DNA from: Ideonella_A sakaiensis_A
GTDB lineage: Bacteria; Pseudomonadota; Gammaproteobacteria; Burkholderiales; Burkholderiaceae_C
Assembly (NCBI RefSeq): GCF_048320135.1
Contig: NZ_CP182947.1
Coordinates: 1,860,001 to 1,924,000 of the forward strand
Length of the DNA: 64,000 bases
Direction of reading: 5' to 3'
Of this stretch, positions 16,629 to 24,349 are shown piece after piece. Positions within the stretch are counted from its first letter, which is position 1; every line of letters starts with the position of its first letter. The notes under the pieces were generated by a model. That model saw only the letters and a list, made by a program, of their open reading frames with translations. It was not told the DNA's origin and ran no database searches. The translations under genes were made by a program, and so were the position numbers.

Positions 16629-17855
16629 ATGCAAACCAATCTCGCGCCGGAATTTGCCGGCACCGCGGACGGCCAGGAGGCAGAGGCCATCCTGCGCAAA
16701 TGTGTGCATTGCGGCTTCTGCACCGCGACCTGCCCGACCTACCAGCTGCTCGGCGACGAGCTCGACGGGCCGCGCGGCCGCATCTATCTGATCAAGCAGG
16801 TGCTCGAAGGCAAAGAGCCGACCCGCTCGACGCAGCTTCACCTGGACCGCTGCCTGACCTGCCGCAACTGCGAAAGCACCTGCCCGAGCGGCGTGCAGTA
16901 CGGCCACCTGGTCGACATCGGCCGCAAGGTCGTGGACCAGAAAGTGCCACGGCCACCGGCCGAAAGCGCGCTGCGCTGGACGCTGAAGGAAGGGCTGCCG
17001 TCGCCGCTGTTTGCGCCGGCAATGAAGATCGGCCAGGCGGTGCGCGGGCTGCTGCCGGCGGCGCTGAAGGCCAAGGTGCCCGAAGCGCGGCCCTCCGGCA
17101 CGTGGCCGAAGCGCAGCCATCCGCGCAAGATGCTGATGCTGGCCGGCTGCGTGCAGCCGGCGATGGCGCCGAATATCAACTCCGCCACCGCACGGGTGCT
17201 CGATGCCGCCGGCATCGAGACCGTCGTCGCGCCGAGCGCCGGCTGCTGCGGCGCGGTCAGGTTCCATCTGAACGACCAGGACGGCGGCAAGGCGCAGATG
17301 CGCAACAACATCGACGCCTGGTGGCCACTGGTCGAGCGCGGCGACGTCGAGGCGATCGTGATGAATGCGTCGGGCTGCGGCGTCACGGTGCGCGAATACG
17401 GCCACATCCTGCGCCACGAGCCGGCCTATGCGGAAAAGGCCGCGCGCATCAGCGCGCTGACCCGCGACCTCAGCGAGCTGCTGCCGGAACTGGTCGGCGC
17501 GCTGAAGGGCCGCGTCAAGCCGGCCGCGCAGACGATCGCCTTCCACCCGCCGTGCACGCTGCAGCATGGCCAGCAGTTGCGCGGCGGCGTCGAGAGCGGG
17601 CTGCGCGAACTCGGCTTCGACATCCGCGTCGCACCGAACGAGGCCCATCTGTGCTGCGGCTCGGCCGGCACCTATTCGGTGCTGCAACCCGAGCTGGCCT
17701 ATGCGCTGCGCGACCGCAAGCTCGGCAACCTCGCGCCGCTGCAGCCGGCGGCGATCGCGTCGGCCAACATCGGTTGCATCACCCATTTGCAAAGCGGCAC
17801 GACGACGCCGGTCAAGCACTGGGTCGAACTGCTCGACGAGGCGCTGAGCGGCTGA
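16629..17855 (+). CDS. glcF: Glycolate oxidase iron-sulfur subunit GlcF
   Basis: A 408-residue protein that carries electrons from the GlcDE flavins to the quinone pool. Two ferredoxin-type [4Fe-4S] motifs lie in the first 90 residues (CVHCGFCTATCP and CLTCRNCESTCP). Two C-terminal CCG (DUF224) domains follow, seen in AGCCGAVRFH and HLCCGSAGTYS. Length equals that of known GlcF (about 407). It is the last gene of the glcDEF operon, 8 bp after glcE. Confidence 0.94.
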   Translation: MQTNLAPEFAGTADGQEAEAILRKCVHCGFCTATCPTYQLLGDELDGPRGRIYLIKQVLEGKEPTRSTQLHLDRCLTCRNCESTCPSGVQYGHLVDIGRKVVDQKVPRPPAESALRWTLKEGLPSPLFAPAMKIGQAVRGLLPAALKAKVPEARPSGTWPKRSHPRKMLMLAGCVQPAMAPNINSATARVLDAAGIETVVAPSAGCCGAVRFHLNDQDGGKAQMRNNIDAWWPLVERGDVEAIVMNASGCGVTVREYGHILRHEPAYAEKAARISALTRDLSELLPELVGALKGRVKPAAQTIAFHPPCTLQHGQQLRGGVESGLRELGFDIRVAPNEAHLCCGSAGTYSVLQPELAYALRDRKLGNLAPLQPAAIASANIGCITHLQSGTTTPVKHWVELLDEALSG

Positions 17856-17996
17856 ACCTGCGGCAGCGCCCGCAAAGACTTTGCCGGGCCCGCCGATCAT
17901 CGACAATAGCCGGCCCGCAACCCCTCGCCGAGCCGGCACGGCTGCTTCAGCCGCGGCGCCAGTGGCGAAACCGCGCAGCGACCGACCGCAGCCTCG

Positions 17997-19604
17997 ATGA
18001 TCAAGATTCCGATGCCCACCACCGGCGACGTCAATGCAGGCGTGCTGGTGGCGCTGGTCGGCATTCCGCAATGCCTCGCGTATGCGATGTTGTCGGGGCT
18101 GCCGCCGATGTACGGACTGGTCACCGCGGCCATCCCCGGCATCGTCGCCGCGCTGCTCGGCCGCAGCGCGCATGTGACGGTCGGGCCGACCAATACCACC
18201 GGGCTGGTGATCCTGACCAGCCTGGCGCCGTGGGCCGGCCAGCCGGAGCAGCTGCTGACCGCGATGGCGACACTGACGGTGATGGCCGGCCTGGCGCGGC
18301 TGGCGATCGTCGCCTTCAAGGCCGAGCGCATCTTCGACTTCGTTCCGGAAGCGGTGATGCTCGGTTTTTCGACCGGTGCCGCGCTGATCATCGCGCTGAT
18401 GCAGCTCGACGAGTTTCTCGGCGTGCCGTTCGCCGATATCCGCAATGTCGTCGACGAGATCAGCCGGCTCGCGAACCTCGATCCGACGACGATCCGGCCG
18501 GCCAGCATCGCGCTGGCCGTCGTCGCGCTGCTGTCGGTCGTGCTCGGTCGGCGCTACGCGCCGCGCTGGCCGATCCCGCTGTTGACGCTGATCGCCAGCG
18601 TCGCGCTGGTCTGGTCCGATCTCGGTGGCCTGGGCACCGCCTGGATCACGCTCGGTGCGAGCACGACGATCAGCGACGGCTGGCCGCTGCTGGCAAGCCG
18701 CCTGCCGTCGTGGGCGATGGTGCAGGCGCTGGTGATACCGGGTTTTGCGGTCGCCTTCATCGGCTCGCTGGAGCTGATCGTCACGCTGCGCAATCGCGGT
18801 GAGCAACGCTGGCTGAGCCCCGAGCTGCGCAGCCAGGGCGTCGCGAATCTGGTCGGCAGCGTGGTCGGCTCGTTTCCGGCCAGCACCTCGCTGACGCGCT
18901 CGGTGCTGCTCGACCTCGGCGGCGCGAGCAGCCGCTGGGCGCCGCTGATCGCCGGTGTCGTGCTGCTGCCGATCATCTGGTTCGGCGCCGAGATGATCCG
19001 CGCGATTCCGCAGCCGGTGATCGCCGGTCTGCTCGTTGCCACCGCGATCAGCATGCTGAAACCGAAGGCGATCCGCAGCATGCTCGGCGCCGGCAACGAG
19101 ACGCGGACGCTGTTCGTCGTGACGACCGCGGCGACGCTGATCATCAGCTTCCACGAAGCGATCCTGCTCGGCGCCGGCATCGGCATCGCGATGTTCCTGA
19201 TGCAGACCAGCCAGCCGCAGATCCGCTGTCTGGAACTGGCTGCCGACGGCTGGCTGGTCGACAAGCCGGGGGAAACCTGCAATTGCTTCGTGCTGCAGGT
19301 TTCCGGCGACCTCTATTTCGCGGCGGCGCGGCAACTGCCGGAGCGGCTCGATGCGGCGCTGCCGTCGCGCGCGAAGCAGGTCACGATCGACCTGAACAAT
19401 GCCCACCATGCGCGGGTCGCCGCGGTGCAGGCACTGCAGCGGTTTGTCGCGCTGGCGCGGGCGCGCGATGTCGAGGTGCGGATCTGCGGCCACACCGCAA
19501 GCCTGGCGAGGTTGGCCGGCGTGCTCGGCATCGGCCTGCCTTGGCTCGATGCCCGCGTCGCCGAACAACTGGTCGTCAACGAAGCCGAGGAGCCGGCGGC
19601 CTGA
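17997..19604 (+). CDS. SulP/SLC26 family anion transporter with STAS domain
   Basis: A 535-residue membrane transporter of the SulP family, which moves sulfate, bicarbonate or related anions. The N-terminal signature is present (VALVGIPQCLAYAMLSGLPPMYGLVTAAIPGI, from about residue 16). About ten to twelve helices follow, with VTVGPTNTTG and VGSFPASTSLTRSVLL motifs. The C-terminal ~110 residues form a STAS domain (LQVSGDLYFAAARQLPERL, then a DLNNAHHARVAAVQAL helix). The substrate cannot be read from the sequence. It stands alone, 141 bp after glcF and convergent with the next gene. Confidence 0.9.
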   Translation: MIKIPMPTTGDVNAGVLVALVGIPQCLAYAMLSGLPPMYGLVTAAIPGIVAALLGRSAHVTVGPTNTTGLVILTSLAPWAGQPEQLLTAMATLTVMAGLARLAIVAFKAERIFDFVPEAVMLGFSTGAALIIALMQLDEFLGVPFADIRNVVDEISRLANLDPTTIRPASIALAVVALLSVVLGRRYAPRWPIPLLTLIASVALVWSDLGGLGTAWITLGASTTISDGWPLLASRLPSWAMVQALVIPGFAVAFIGSLELIVTLRNRGEQRWLSPELRSQGVANLVGSVVGSFPASTSLTRSVLLDLGGASSRWAPLIAGVVLLPIIWFGAEMIRAIPQPVIAGLLVATAISMLKPKAIRSMLGAGNETRTLFVVTTAATLIISFHEAILLGAGIGIAMFLMQTSQPQIRCLELAADGWLVDKPGETCNCFVLQVSGDLYFAAARQLPERLDAALPSRAKQVTIDLNNAHHARVAAVQALQRFVALARARDVEVRICGHTASLARLAGVLGIGLPWLDARVAEQLVVNEAEEPAA

Positions 19605-19631
19605 AGCCGCGACGCGCCGGACCGGACCGGC

Positions 19632-20078
19632 TCAGACCGGCTTCGACAACGCGCCGTCCGGCAATGCAATCAATGCATGCATCGGTCCCGCGCCACCATG
19701 GAAGCCGCGGCTCGTCAGTTCGGCGAGGCCGATGCCGATCACGACCGCCAGCAGCGTCGCGACGCCGCGCGCCGCGAGCGCCGGCCGGTGCCTGGCAAGG
19801 CTGCCGAGCAGCGCACGCCAGCGTGCCGCGAGACCGGCCGGCGCACTGATGCGCACGCCGGTGCGGCCGATCGCCGCCGCGACGACACGGCCGCGGCGGC
19901 TGATCTGCCAGGCCTGCCCGCCCTCGATGAATTGGTCCGCGCGAGGGTTTTCCTCGGTCAGCCAGACGCCACCGAACACGACCTCGACACGGCTGCCGCG
20001 GCGGTCGCTCAGCACCAGCAGCTGGTCGTGGTCGAGGTTGATGAAACTGGCTTGCGGGTTGTGGATCGTCGATGCCAT
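19632..20078 (-). CDS. DUF2917-like protein with C-terminal membrane segment
   Basis: A 148-residue protein whose first 70 residues (INLDHDQLLVLSDRRG, GGVWLTEENPRADQFIEGG) look like the small DUF2917 beta-sandwich found in proteobacteria, a domain with no proven role. A hydrophobic helix (GVATLLAVVIGIGLAELT) lies at about 107-125. It is divergent from a LysR regulator (111 bp between starts), and a palindrome lies in the shared region, so it is a plausible target of that regulator. The family call is from memory of the motif pattern. Confidence 0.65.
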   Translation of the reverse strand: MASTIHNPQASFINLDHDQLLVLSDRRGSRVEVVFGGVWLTEENPRADQFIEGGQAWQISRRGRVVAAAIGRTGVRISAPAGLAARWRALLGSLARHRPALAARGVATLLAVVIGIGLAELTSRGFHGGAGPMHALIALPDGALSKPV

Positions 20079-20157
20079 CTCGGGCTCCTGCGTGGTTGTT
20101 CGATGGCGCCATTTGAAAACTGCGGCGCGCTGCCGACAAACGAAAAGATCGCAGTTG

Positions 20158-20180
20158 ATGCATGCGCTCCACGCATGTAT
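20158..20180. promoter_or_regulatory. Inverted repeat in the LysR/DUF2917 divergent region, candidate operator
   Basis: CATGCG (20161-20166) and CGCATG (20172-20177) form a perfect 6-bp inverted repeat around a 5-bp spacer. Adding three bases on each side gives 8 of 9 matching pairs. It lies between the divergent genes, just upstream of the preferred LysR start at 20190. This is the kind of dyad LysR proteins bind for autoregulation. Function is inferred. Confidence 0.45.
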
Positions 20181-20189
20181 GGTCTCGCA

Positions 20190-21164
20190 ATGCCCGACAA
20201 ACCCCACCCATCTGCCTCGGCGCAGCGCCGCAACCGCCGGCCGATCCAGCTCGCCGCGTTGCGCGGTTTCGAGCTGGCCGCGCGCCGCCTGTCGTTCACG
20301 CAGGCCGCCGACGAGCTGGCGCTGACCCAGTCGTCGATCAGCCGGCAGATCGCGTCGCTCGAGCGGCAGGTCGGCGAACCGCTGTTTGTCCGCAAGACAC
20401 GGGCGCTGGAACTGACGCCGGCCGGTGCGCGGCTGCTGGCGGCGGCGACGCAGGCACTGGCCGGCATCGACCGTTGCGTCGACGAAATCCGCGGCGCCGC
20501 CGACGCGCCACGCGTCAGCCTGACCACTTATGCGTCGTTTGCCTCGCTGTGGCTGGTGCCACGTCTGGCCGCGTTCCAGTCCGAGCATCCGCAGATCGAG
20601 ATCCGCATCGATGCCAGCGACCGCCAGGTCGACCTGCGTGCCGACGGCATCGATCTGGCGATTCGCCGCTGCCGGCCGCAGCAGATCGCAGGCATCGCCG
20701 GCGTGACGCCGCTGTGGGAGGAGATGCTGACGCCGGCGCTGAGCCCGCATCTGCTCGAGCGCAGCGGCATCGCGCTGCAGGCGCCAGCGGATCTGGCGAA
20801 GCTGCCGCTGATCGTGCTCGACGACGAGTGGGGCCCGGCCCAGGCCGGCGCCTGGCCGCGCTGGTTTGCCTTCGCCGGCGCGCCGGAGCCGACACCGTCG
20901 GCCGGGCGGCTGGTCTTCGGTTTCATCGACCAGGCGGTGCAGGCCGCGGTGCGCGGCCAGGGTGCAGTGCTCGGCCTGTCACCGCTGATCGAGGAGGTGG
21001 TCGCCAACGGCCACCTGACGACACCGTTTGCCGAGCTGAAGATGGCAACCGGCTACCGCTATTACCTGATCGTCAATGAAGACCATGCGATGCGGCCCGA
21101 GGTCGGCCAGTTCGTCGCCTGGCTGCTGGCGGCCGCGGCCGGCGGTCCGCTGCGGTCGACCTGA
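20190..21164 (+). CDS. LysR family transcriptional regulator
   Basis: A 324-residue LysR protein with an N-terminal helix-turn-helix (LAALRGFELAARRLSFTQAADELALTQSSISRQI; motif seen from about residue 20) and a GcvA-like effector domain. The start at 20190 (MPDKPHP) is preferred over an in-frame ATG at 20175, because the latter would lie inside the palindrome that probably serves as operator. It is divergent from the DUF2917-like gene, which may be its target. The ligand is unknown. Confidence 0.87.
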   Translation: MPDKPHPSASAQRRNRRPIQLAALRGFELAARRLSFTQAADELALTQSSISRQIASLERQVGEPLFVRKTRALELTPAGARLLAAATQALAGIDRCVDEIRGAADAPRVSLTTYASFASLWLVPRLAAFQSEHPQIEIRIDASDRQVDLRADGIDLAIRRCRPQQIAGIAGVTPLWEEMLTPALSPHLLERSGIALQAPADLAKLPLIVLDDEWGPAQAGAWPRWFAFAGAPEPTPSAGRLVFGFIDQAVQAAVRGQGAVLGLSPLIEEVVANGHLTTPFAELKMATGYRYYLIVNEDHAMRPEVGQFVAWLLAAAAGGPLRST

Positions 21165-21173
21165 TGCGGCGGC

Positions 21174-21443
21174 TCAGGCCTCCTTCGGCTTCATCGCCTC
21201 GCAGACCTCTTCCAGGTCGGTCATCGTGCCCTCCAGCGCATCGTGGAAGGCGTTCTGCTGCGTCAGCAAGGTCTCGACCTTTTTCGCGATGTCCTTCTGT
21301 TTCAGCTCATCGTCGAGCTGCAGCCAGAAGGCGGTCAGCTTCTCGATATTGGCCCGCGAATAGTGCTCCATCTCCTTCATCTGCGTGATGATGTCGCGGC
21401 ACTTGTCCAGCGGTGTTTTCTCGACGAACTCTTCGTCAGCCAT
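21174..21443 (-). CDS. Small conserved-looking helical protein of unknown function
   Basis: An 89-residue, charged, fully alpha-helical protein with a single Cys (about residue 15) and regularly spaced Leu/Ala, consistent with a coiled coil or helical bundle. I do not recognise the family. It lies 43 bp downstream of nsrR on the same strand, so it is likely in the NsrR transcription unit and might relate to nitrosative stress. Acidic/basic composition and codon use match neighbouring genes, which supports a real gene. Confidence 0.7.
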   Translation of the reverse strand: MADEEFVEKTPLDKCRDIITQMKEMEHYSRANIEKLTAFWLQLDDELKQKDIAKKVETLLTQQNAFHDALEGTMTDLEEVCEAMKPKEA

Positions 21444-21486
21444 GAGGGTCTCCGGTGGTCATCCGTCGAGCGGATCTGCCTGCACT

Positions 21487-21969
21487 CTAGGCCTTGTCGG
21501 CCGGCGCGGCAATCCGGAGCTTGCCCCCTCCCAGCGGCCATGCCTTGGCTTCGCTGTGCGGCAGTGCCGTCGGCACCGCGATGTCGGCGAGCGTCGCCGC
21601 GTCGAGCTGCTCGAAGAAGGCGCGCAGCGCCGCGCCGAAGACGCCTTTCAGGCGGCAACCCGGTGTCAGCGTGCAGGCATCGGTCTGCTGGTCGAAACAT
21701 TCGACGAGGCGAAAGTCGGTCTCGCATCGACGCACGACGTCGCCGATGCGGATCTGCTGCGGATCCTGCAGCAGCCTGAGCCCGCCGCCCCGACCGCGCA
21801 GCGTCTCGATGACGTCTTGCCGGGCCAGGTCATTGACGATCTTCATCAGGTGGTTTTTCGACAGGCAGAGCTGTTCGGCCAGTTCGGCAACCGTCACGAG
21901 GCGGTTGCGATTGGCCGCGCAGTACATCAACACCCGCAGTGTGAAATCGGTGTATTCGGCCAGTCGCAT
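21487..21969 (-). CDS. nsrR: Rrf2 family nitric oxide-sensing repressor NsrR
   Basis: A 160-residue Rrf2-family repressor. The winged helix-turn-helix occupies about residues 1-75 (LAEYTDFTLRVLMY, LSKNHLMKIVNDLA, GRGGGLRL). Cys91, Cys99 and Cys105 form the C-x7-C-x5-C cluster-binding pattern close to that of NsrR, whose [4Fe-4S] cluster is destroyed by NO. It is divergent from nnrS with a perfect inverted-repeat operator between them, which strengthens the NsrR rather than IscR call. A small helical protein follows in the same direction. Confidence 0.88.
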   Translation of the reverse strand: MRLAEYTDFTLRVLMYCAANRNRLVTVAELAEQLCLSKNHLMKIVNDLARQDVIETLRGRGGGLRLLQDPQQIRIGDVVRRCETDFRLVECFDQQTDACTLTPGCRLKGVFGAALRAFFEQLDAATLADIAVPTALPHSEAKAWPLGGGKLRIAAPADKA

Positions 21970-22012
21970 CGGCTACTCCCTGCAGCGAACATTGCTTGGG
22001 GTCGCTGGACGA

Positions 22013-22037
22013 TAACATGCATATACTGTGCATGTTA
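22013..22037. promoter_or_regulatory. NsrR-type operator between nsrR and nnrS
   Basis: TAACATGCA (22013-22021) and TGCATGTTA (22029-22037) form a perfect 9-bp inverted repeat separated by 7 bp. The half-site resembles the known NsrR half-site (AAGATGCATTT-like). It lies 44 bp upstream of the nsrR start and 45 bp upstream of the nnrS start, so it can control both genes. NsrR should release it when NO damages its cluster. Confidence 0.78.
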
Positions 22038-22081
22038 AAAATCCACGGCCCGCTTCGGCAGCCCCGTGTCGCAGATCCGCC

Positions 22082-23284
22082 ATGGACAACAAGACCCTGC
22101 CCCTGATGCCACCGGCTGCCGCCTTGCCACAGCCGAGCGGCTGGCCGCTGTTGCGGCTGGGGTTTCGCCCGTTCTACCTCGGCGCCGCCCTGTTCACCGT
22201 GCTGGCGATGCCGTTGTGGCTGGCGATGCTGCTCGGCGTCGTGAACCTGCAGTTGCCGACCAGTCCGGTGCTGTGGCACGGCCACGAGATGCTGTTCGGT
22301 TTTGCGGTCGCCGTGATCGTCGGTTTTCTGCTGACCGCCGGCAAGGCATGGACCGGCCTGGCGACGCCACGCGGCACGGTGCTCGGCGGTCTCGCGGCGC
22401 TCTGGCTTGCGGCGCGGATCGCGGCGATTGCTGCGCCATATGCGGTTTACGCCGCCGTCGATATCCTGCTGCTGCCGATCGTCGCCGCGGTTTTTGCGGC
22501 GGTGCTGCTGCGAGCGGGCAACCGGCGCAATCTGCCGCTGGTCGCGATCCTGGCGCTGCTGGCGTCGGCCAATCTCGTTTTTCATCTGGCGGTGCTCGGC
22601 GTCGTCGATCTGCCACCGGCGCGTGCGCTGCATGCGGCGCTGGCGCTGATCGTGATGATCGAGTGCGTGATCGCCGGGCGGGTGGTTCCGGCATTCACGA
22701 GCAGCGCAACGCCCGGACTGCGGCTGACGATCAACCCTCGTCTCGAGTCGGCAACATTGGCAATCACCGCGATCGCGCTGGTCTGGTGGGCAGTCGCAAG
22801 CCCCGGCCCGCTCGGTGCGGTTTTCCTGGCCCTCGCCGCTGCCTGCCACCTGTTCCGCCAGTGGCAATGGCGCCCATGGGTGAGCCGAAGCCGTCCGATC
22901 CTGTGGATCCTGCACCTCGCCTATGCCTGGCTGGCGGTGGGTTTTGCACTGCTCTCGCTGGCGCAGCTCGGCCTGGTCGCCGCCTCGCCTGGCATCCATG
23001 CGCTGGCGGTCGGTGCCACCGGCGGGTTGATCATCGGCATGGTGACGCGCACCGCCCGCGGCCATACCGGCCGCCCGCTGCAAGCCTCGAGGCTCGAGGT
23101 GCTGGCGTATGCGCTGGTGATGCTGGCGGCGCTTGCACGCGTCTTCGCGCCGGTGATCGCGCCGCAATGGCTGATTTTTTCGTTGTTGGTGGCAGCGCTG
23201 GCCTGGAGCGCCGCGTTCGCGATCTATCTGTTCGTTTTCGCACCGTGGCTGCTGACCACCCGCGCCGACGGCAAGGACGGATGA
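22082..23284 (+). CDS. nnrS: NnrS family membrane protein (nitric oxide stress)
   Basis: A 400-residue polytopic membrane protein with about 12 hydrophobic helices. The start MDNKTLP at 22082 is chosen because the NnrS pattern GWPLLRLGFRPFYLGAALF follows at the usual distance. The conserved histidine motif LWHGHEMLFGFAVAVIVGFLLTA (seen from about residue 60) and the GMVTRTARGHTGRPL motif near residue 330 are hallmarks. NnrS is a haem/copper protein that protects against NO-linked iron starvation; its exact reaction is unsettled. The NsrR operator upstream indicates NO induction. Confidence 0.92.
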   Translation: MDNKTLPLMPPAAALPQPSGWPLLRLGFRPFYLGAALFTVLAMPLWLAMLLGVVNLQLPTSPVLWHGHEMLFGFAVAVIVGFLLTAGKAWTGLATPRGTVLGGLAALWLAARIAAIAAPYAVYAAVDILLLPIVAAVFAAVLLRAGNRRNLPLVAILALLASANLVFHLAVLGVVDLPPARALHAALALIVMIECVIAGRVVPAFTSSATPGLRLTINPRLESATLAITAIALVWWAVASPGPLGAVFLALAAACHLFRQWQWRPWVSRSRPILWILHLAYAWLAVGFALLSLAQLGLVAASPGIHALAVGATGGLIIGMVTRTARGHTGRPLQASRLEVLAYALVMLAALARVFAPVIAPQWLIFSLLVAALAWSAAFAIYLFVFAPWLLTTRADGKDG

Positions 23285-23339
23285 TGCGAGGCTCGGACTC
23301 CACGCCCGCCCCCGCGACTCTCTTTGTGGGGCCGCAGGC

Positions 23340-23663
23340 ATGACCTTCGTTGTGACCGAAGCGTGCATCCGCTGCAAATACACCGACTGCGTCGACGTCT
23401 GCCCGGTCGATGCATTCCGCGAGGGACCGAACTGCCTGGCAATCGATCCGGACGACTGCATCGACTGCGCCGTCTGCGTTCCGGAATGCCCGGTCGACGC
23501 GATTTATGCCGACGACGACGTTCCGGCCGAACAGCGCGATTTCATCGCCCTCAACGCCGAACTGGCCGTTGCCTGGAAAACCATCACCCGCAGCAAGCCG
23601 CCATTGCCCGACGCCGACGAATGGGCGAAGGTCGAGCACAAGCGCGATCTGCTCGAACGCTGA
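23340..23663 (+). CDS. fdxA: Seven-iron ferredoxin (FdxA)
   Basis: A 107-residue ferredoxin with nine cysteines (9, 12, 17, 21, 32, 40, 43, 46, 50). The arrangement places one [3Fe-4S] and one [4Fe-4S] cluster, and the C-terminal extension (about residues 60-107) is the usual one for FdxA. It is a cytosolic electron carrier. It follows nnrS by 55 bp in the same direction, so it is probably in the NO-responsive unit and may supply electrons for repair or detoxification. Confidence 0.93.
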   Translation: MTFVVTEACIRCKYTDCVDVCPVDAFREGPNCLAIDPDDCIDCAVCVPECPVDAIYADDDVPAEQRDFIALNAELAVAWKTITRSKPPLPDADEWAKVEHKRDLLER

Positions 23664-23702
23664 AAATCCATCCATCAACCGCAGCCAACCAAGGGAACAC
23701 AC

Positions 23703-24125
23703 ATGAGCACAGGCAGTGATCTGGACCAGGCCATCGTCGAGCAGATGGCCGAAGCGCTGATCTATTCGAACCGCGACGGCACGATCGAGCGCTGGAATGC
23801 CGCCGCGGCGTCGATCTTCGGCTTCTCCGCCGACGAGACGATTGGCCAGAACCTCGACCTGATCATCCCGGAGCACCTGCGCAAGGCGCACTGGCGCGGT
23901 TTCGAGGCGGCAATGAGCAGCGGCAAGACGCGGCTGAACGGCCGCGCGACGATGACGCGCGGCTTGCACAAGAGCGGCCAGAAGCTTTACCTCGAGATGA
24001 GCTTCGGCATGGTGGTTGGCGCCGATGGCGGCGCGATCGGCTCGGTGGCGGTTGCCCGCGACGTCACCGAACGGGTCGAGCGCGAAAAGGCCGCTGCGGC
24101 CGGCGCCGCGAAACCCGCGGCCTGA
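23703..24125 (+). CDS. Single-domain PAS protein
   Basis: A 140-residue protein made of one PAS/PAC domain: MAEALIYSNRDGTIERWN, ASIFGFSADETIGQNL, PEHLRKAHWRGF and the closing VAVARDVTERVERE. No kinase, cyclase or DNA-binding output domain is fused, so it probably works through a partner protein. It follows fdxA by 39 bp. Genes of this type occur beside nnrS in related organisms as I recall, suggesting a sensor for redox or NO-related ligand; this is inference. Confidence 0.85.
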   Translation: MSTGSDLDQAIVEQMAEALIYSNRDGTIERWNAAAASIFGFSADETIGQNLDLIIPEHLRKAHWRGFEAAMSSGKTRLNGRATMTRGLHKSGQKLYLEMSFGMVVGADGGAIGSVAVARDVTERVEREKAAAAGAAKPAA

Positions 24126-24134
24126 AGGCGGCGC

Positions 24135-24159
24135 GGGCCGGGCGGTGCCGGCCCGGCCC
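24135..24159. terminator. Strong GC hairpin after the PAS gene
   Basis: GGGCCGGGC (24135-24143) and GCCCGGCCC (24151-24159) form a perfect 9-bp stem with a 7-base loop, 10 bases after the PAS stop codon. No T-run follows, so it may be a pausing or 3'-end protecting hairpin rather than a classic intrinsic terminator. Confidence 0.45.
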
Positions 24160-24349
24160 CTGTCGGGCATGGTTGCTGCTTGGCCAGGCGGATCGGGCTT
24201 GCGGAAAAACCGCGAACGGCCGGCCGTTGTTCGGCCGACGCCCGTGCCCGGCAGGCGACATCGCCGATACTTGAGGGTTCCCCAAGGACCGATCCATCGT
24301 GTCGGCCGCACGAGCAAGCCCGGCCAAACCATTTTTCGAGAGGACCCAG

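Noticed and set aside
16605..19568. A 987-codon minus-strand frame opposite glcF and the SulP gene
   Set aside because: Its composition (Asp/Arg/Gln repeats) is typical of the antisense of GC-rich coding DNA, and two recognised genes lie on the other strand.
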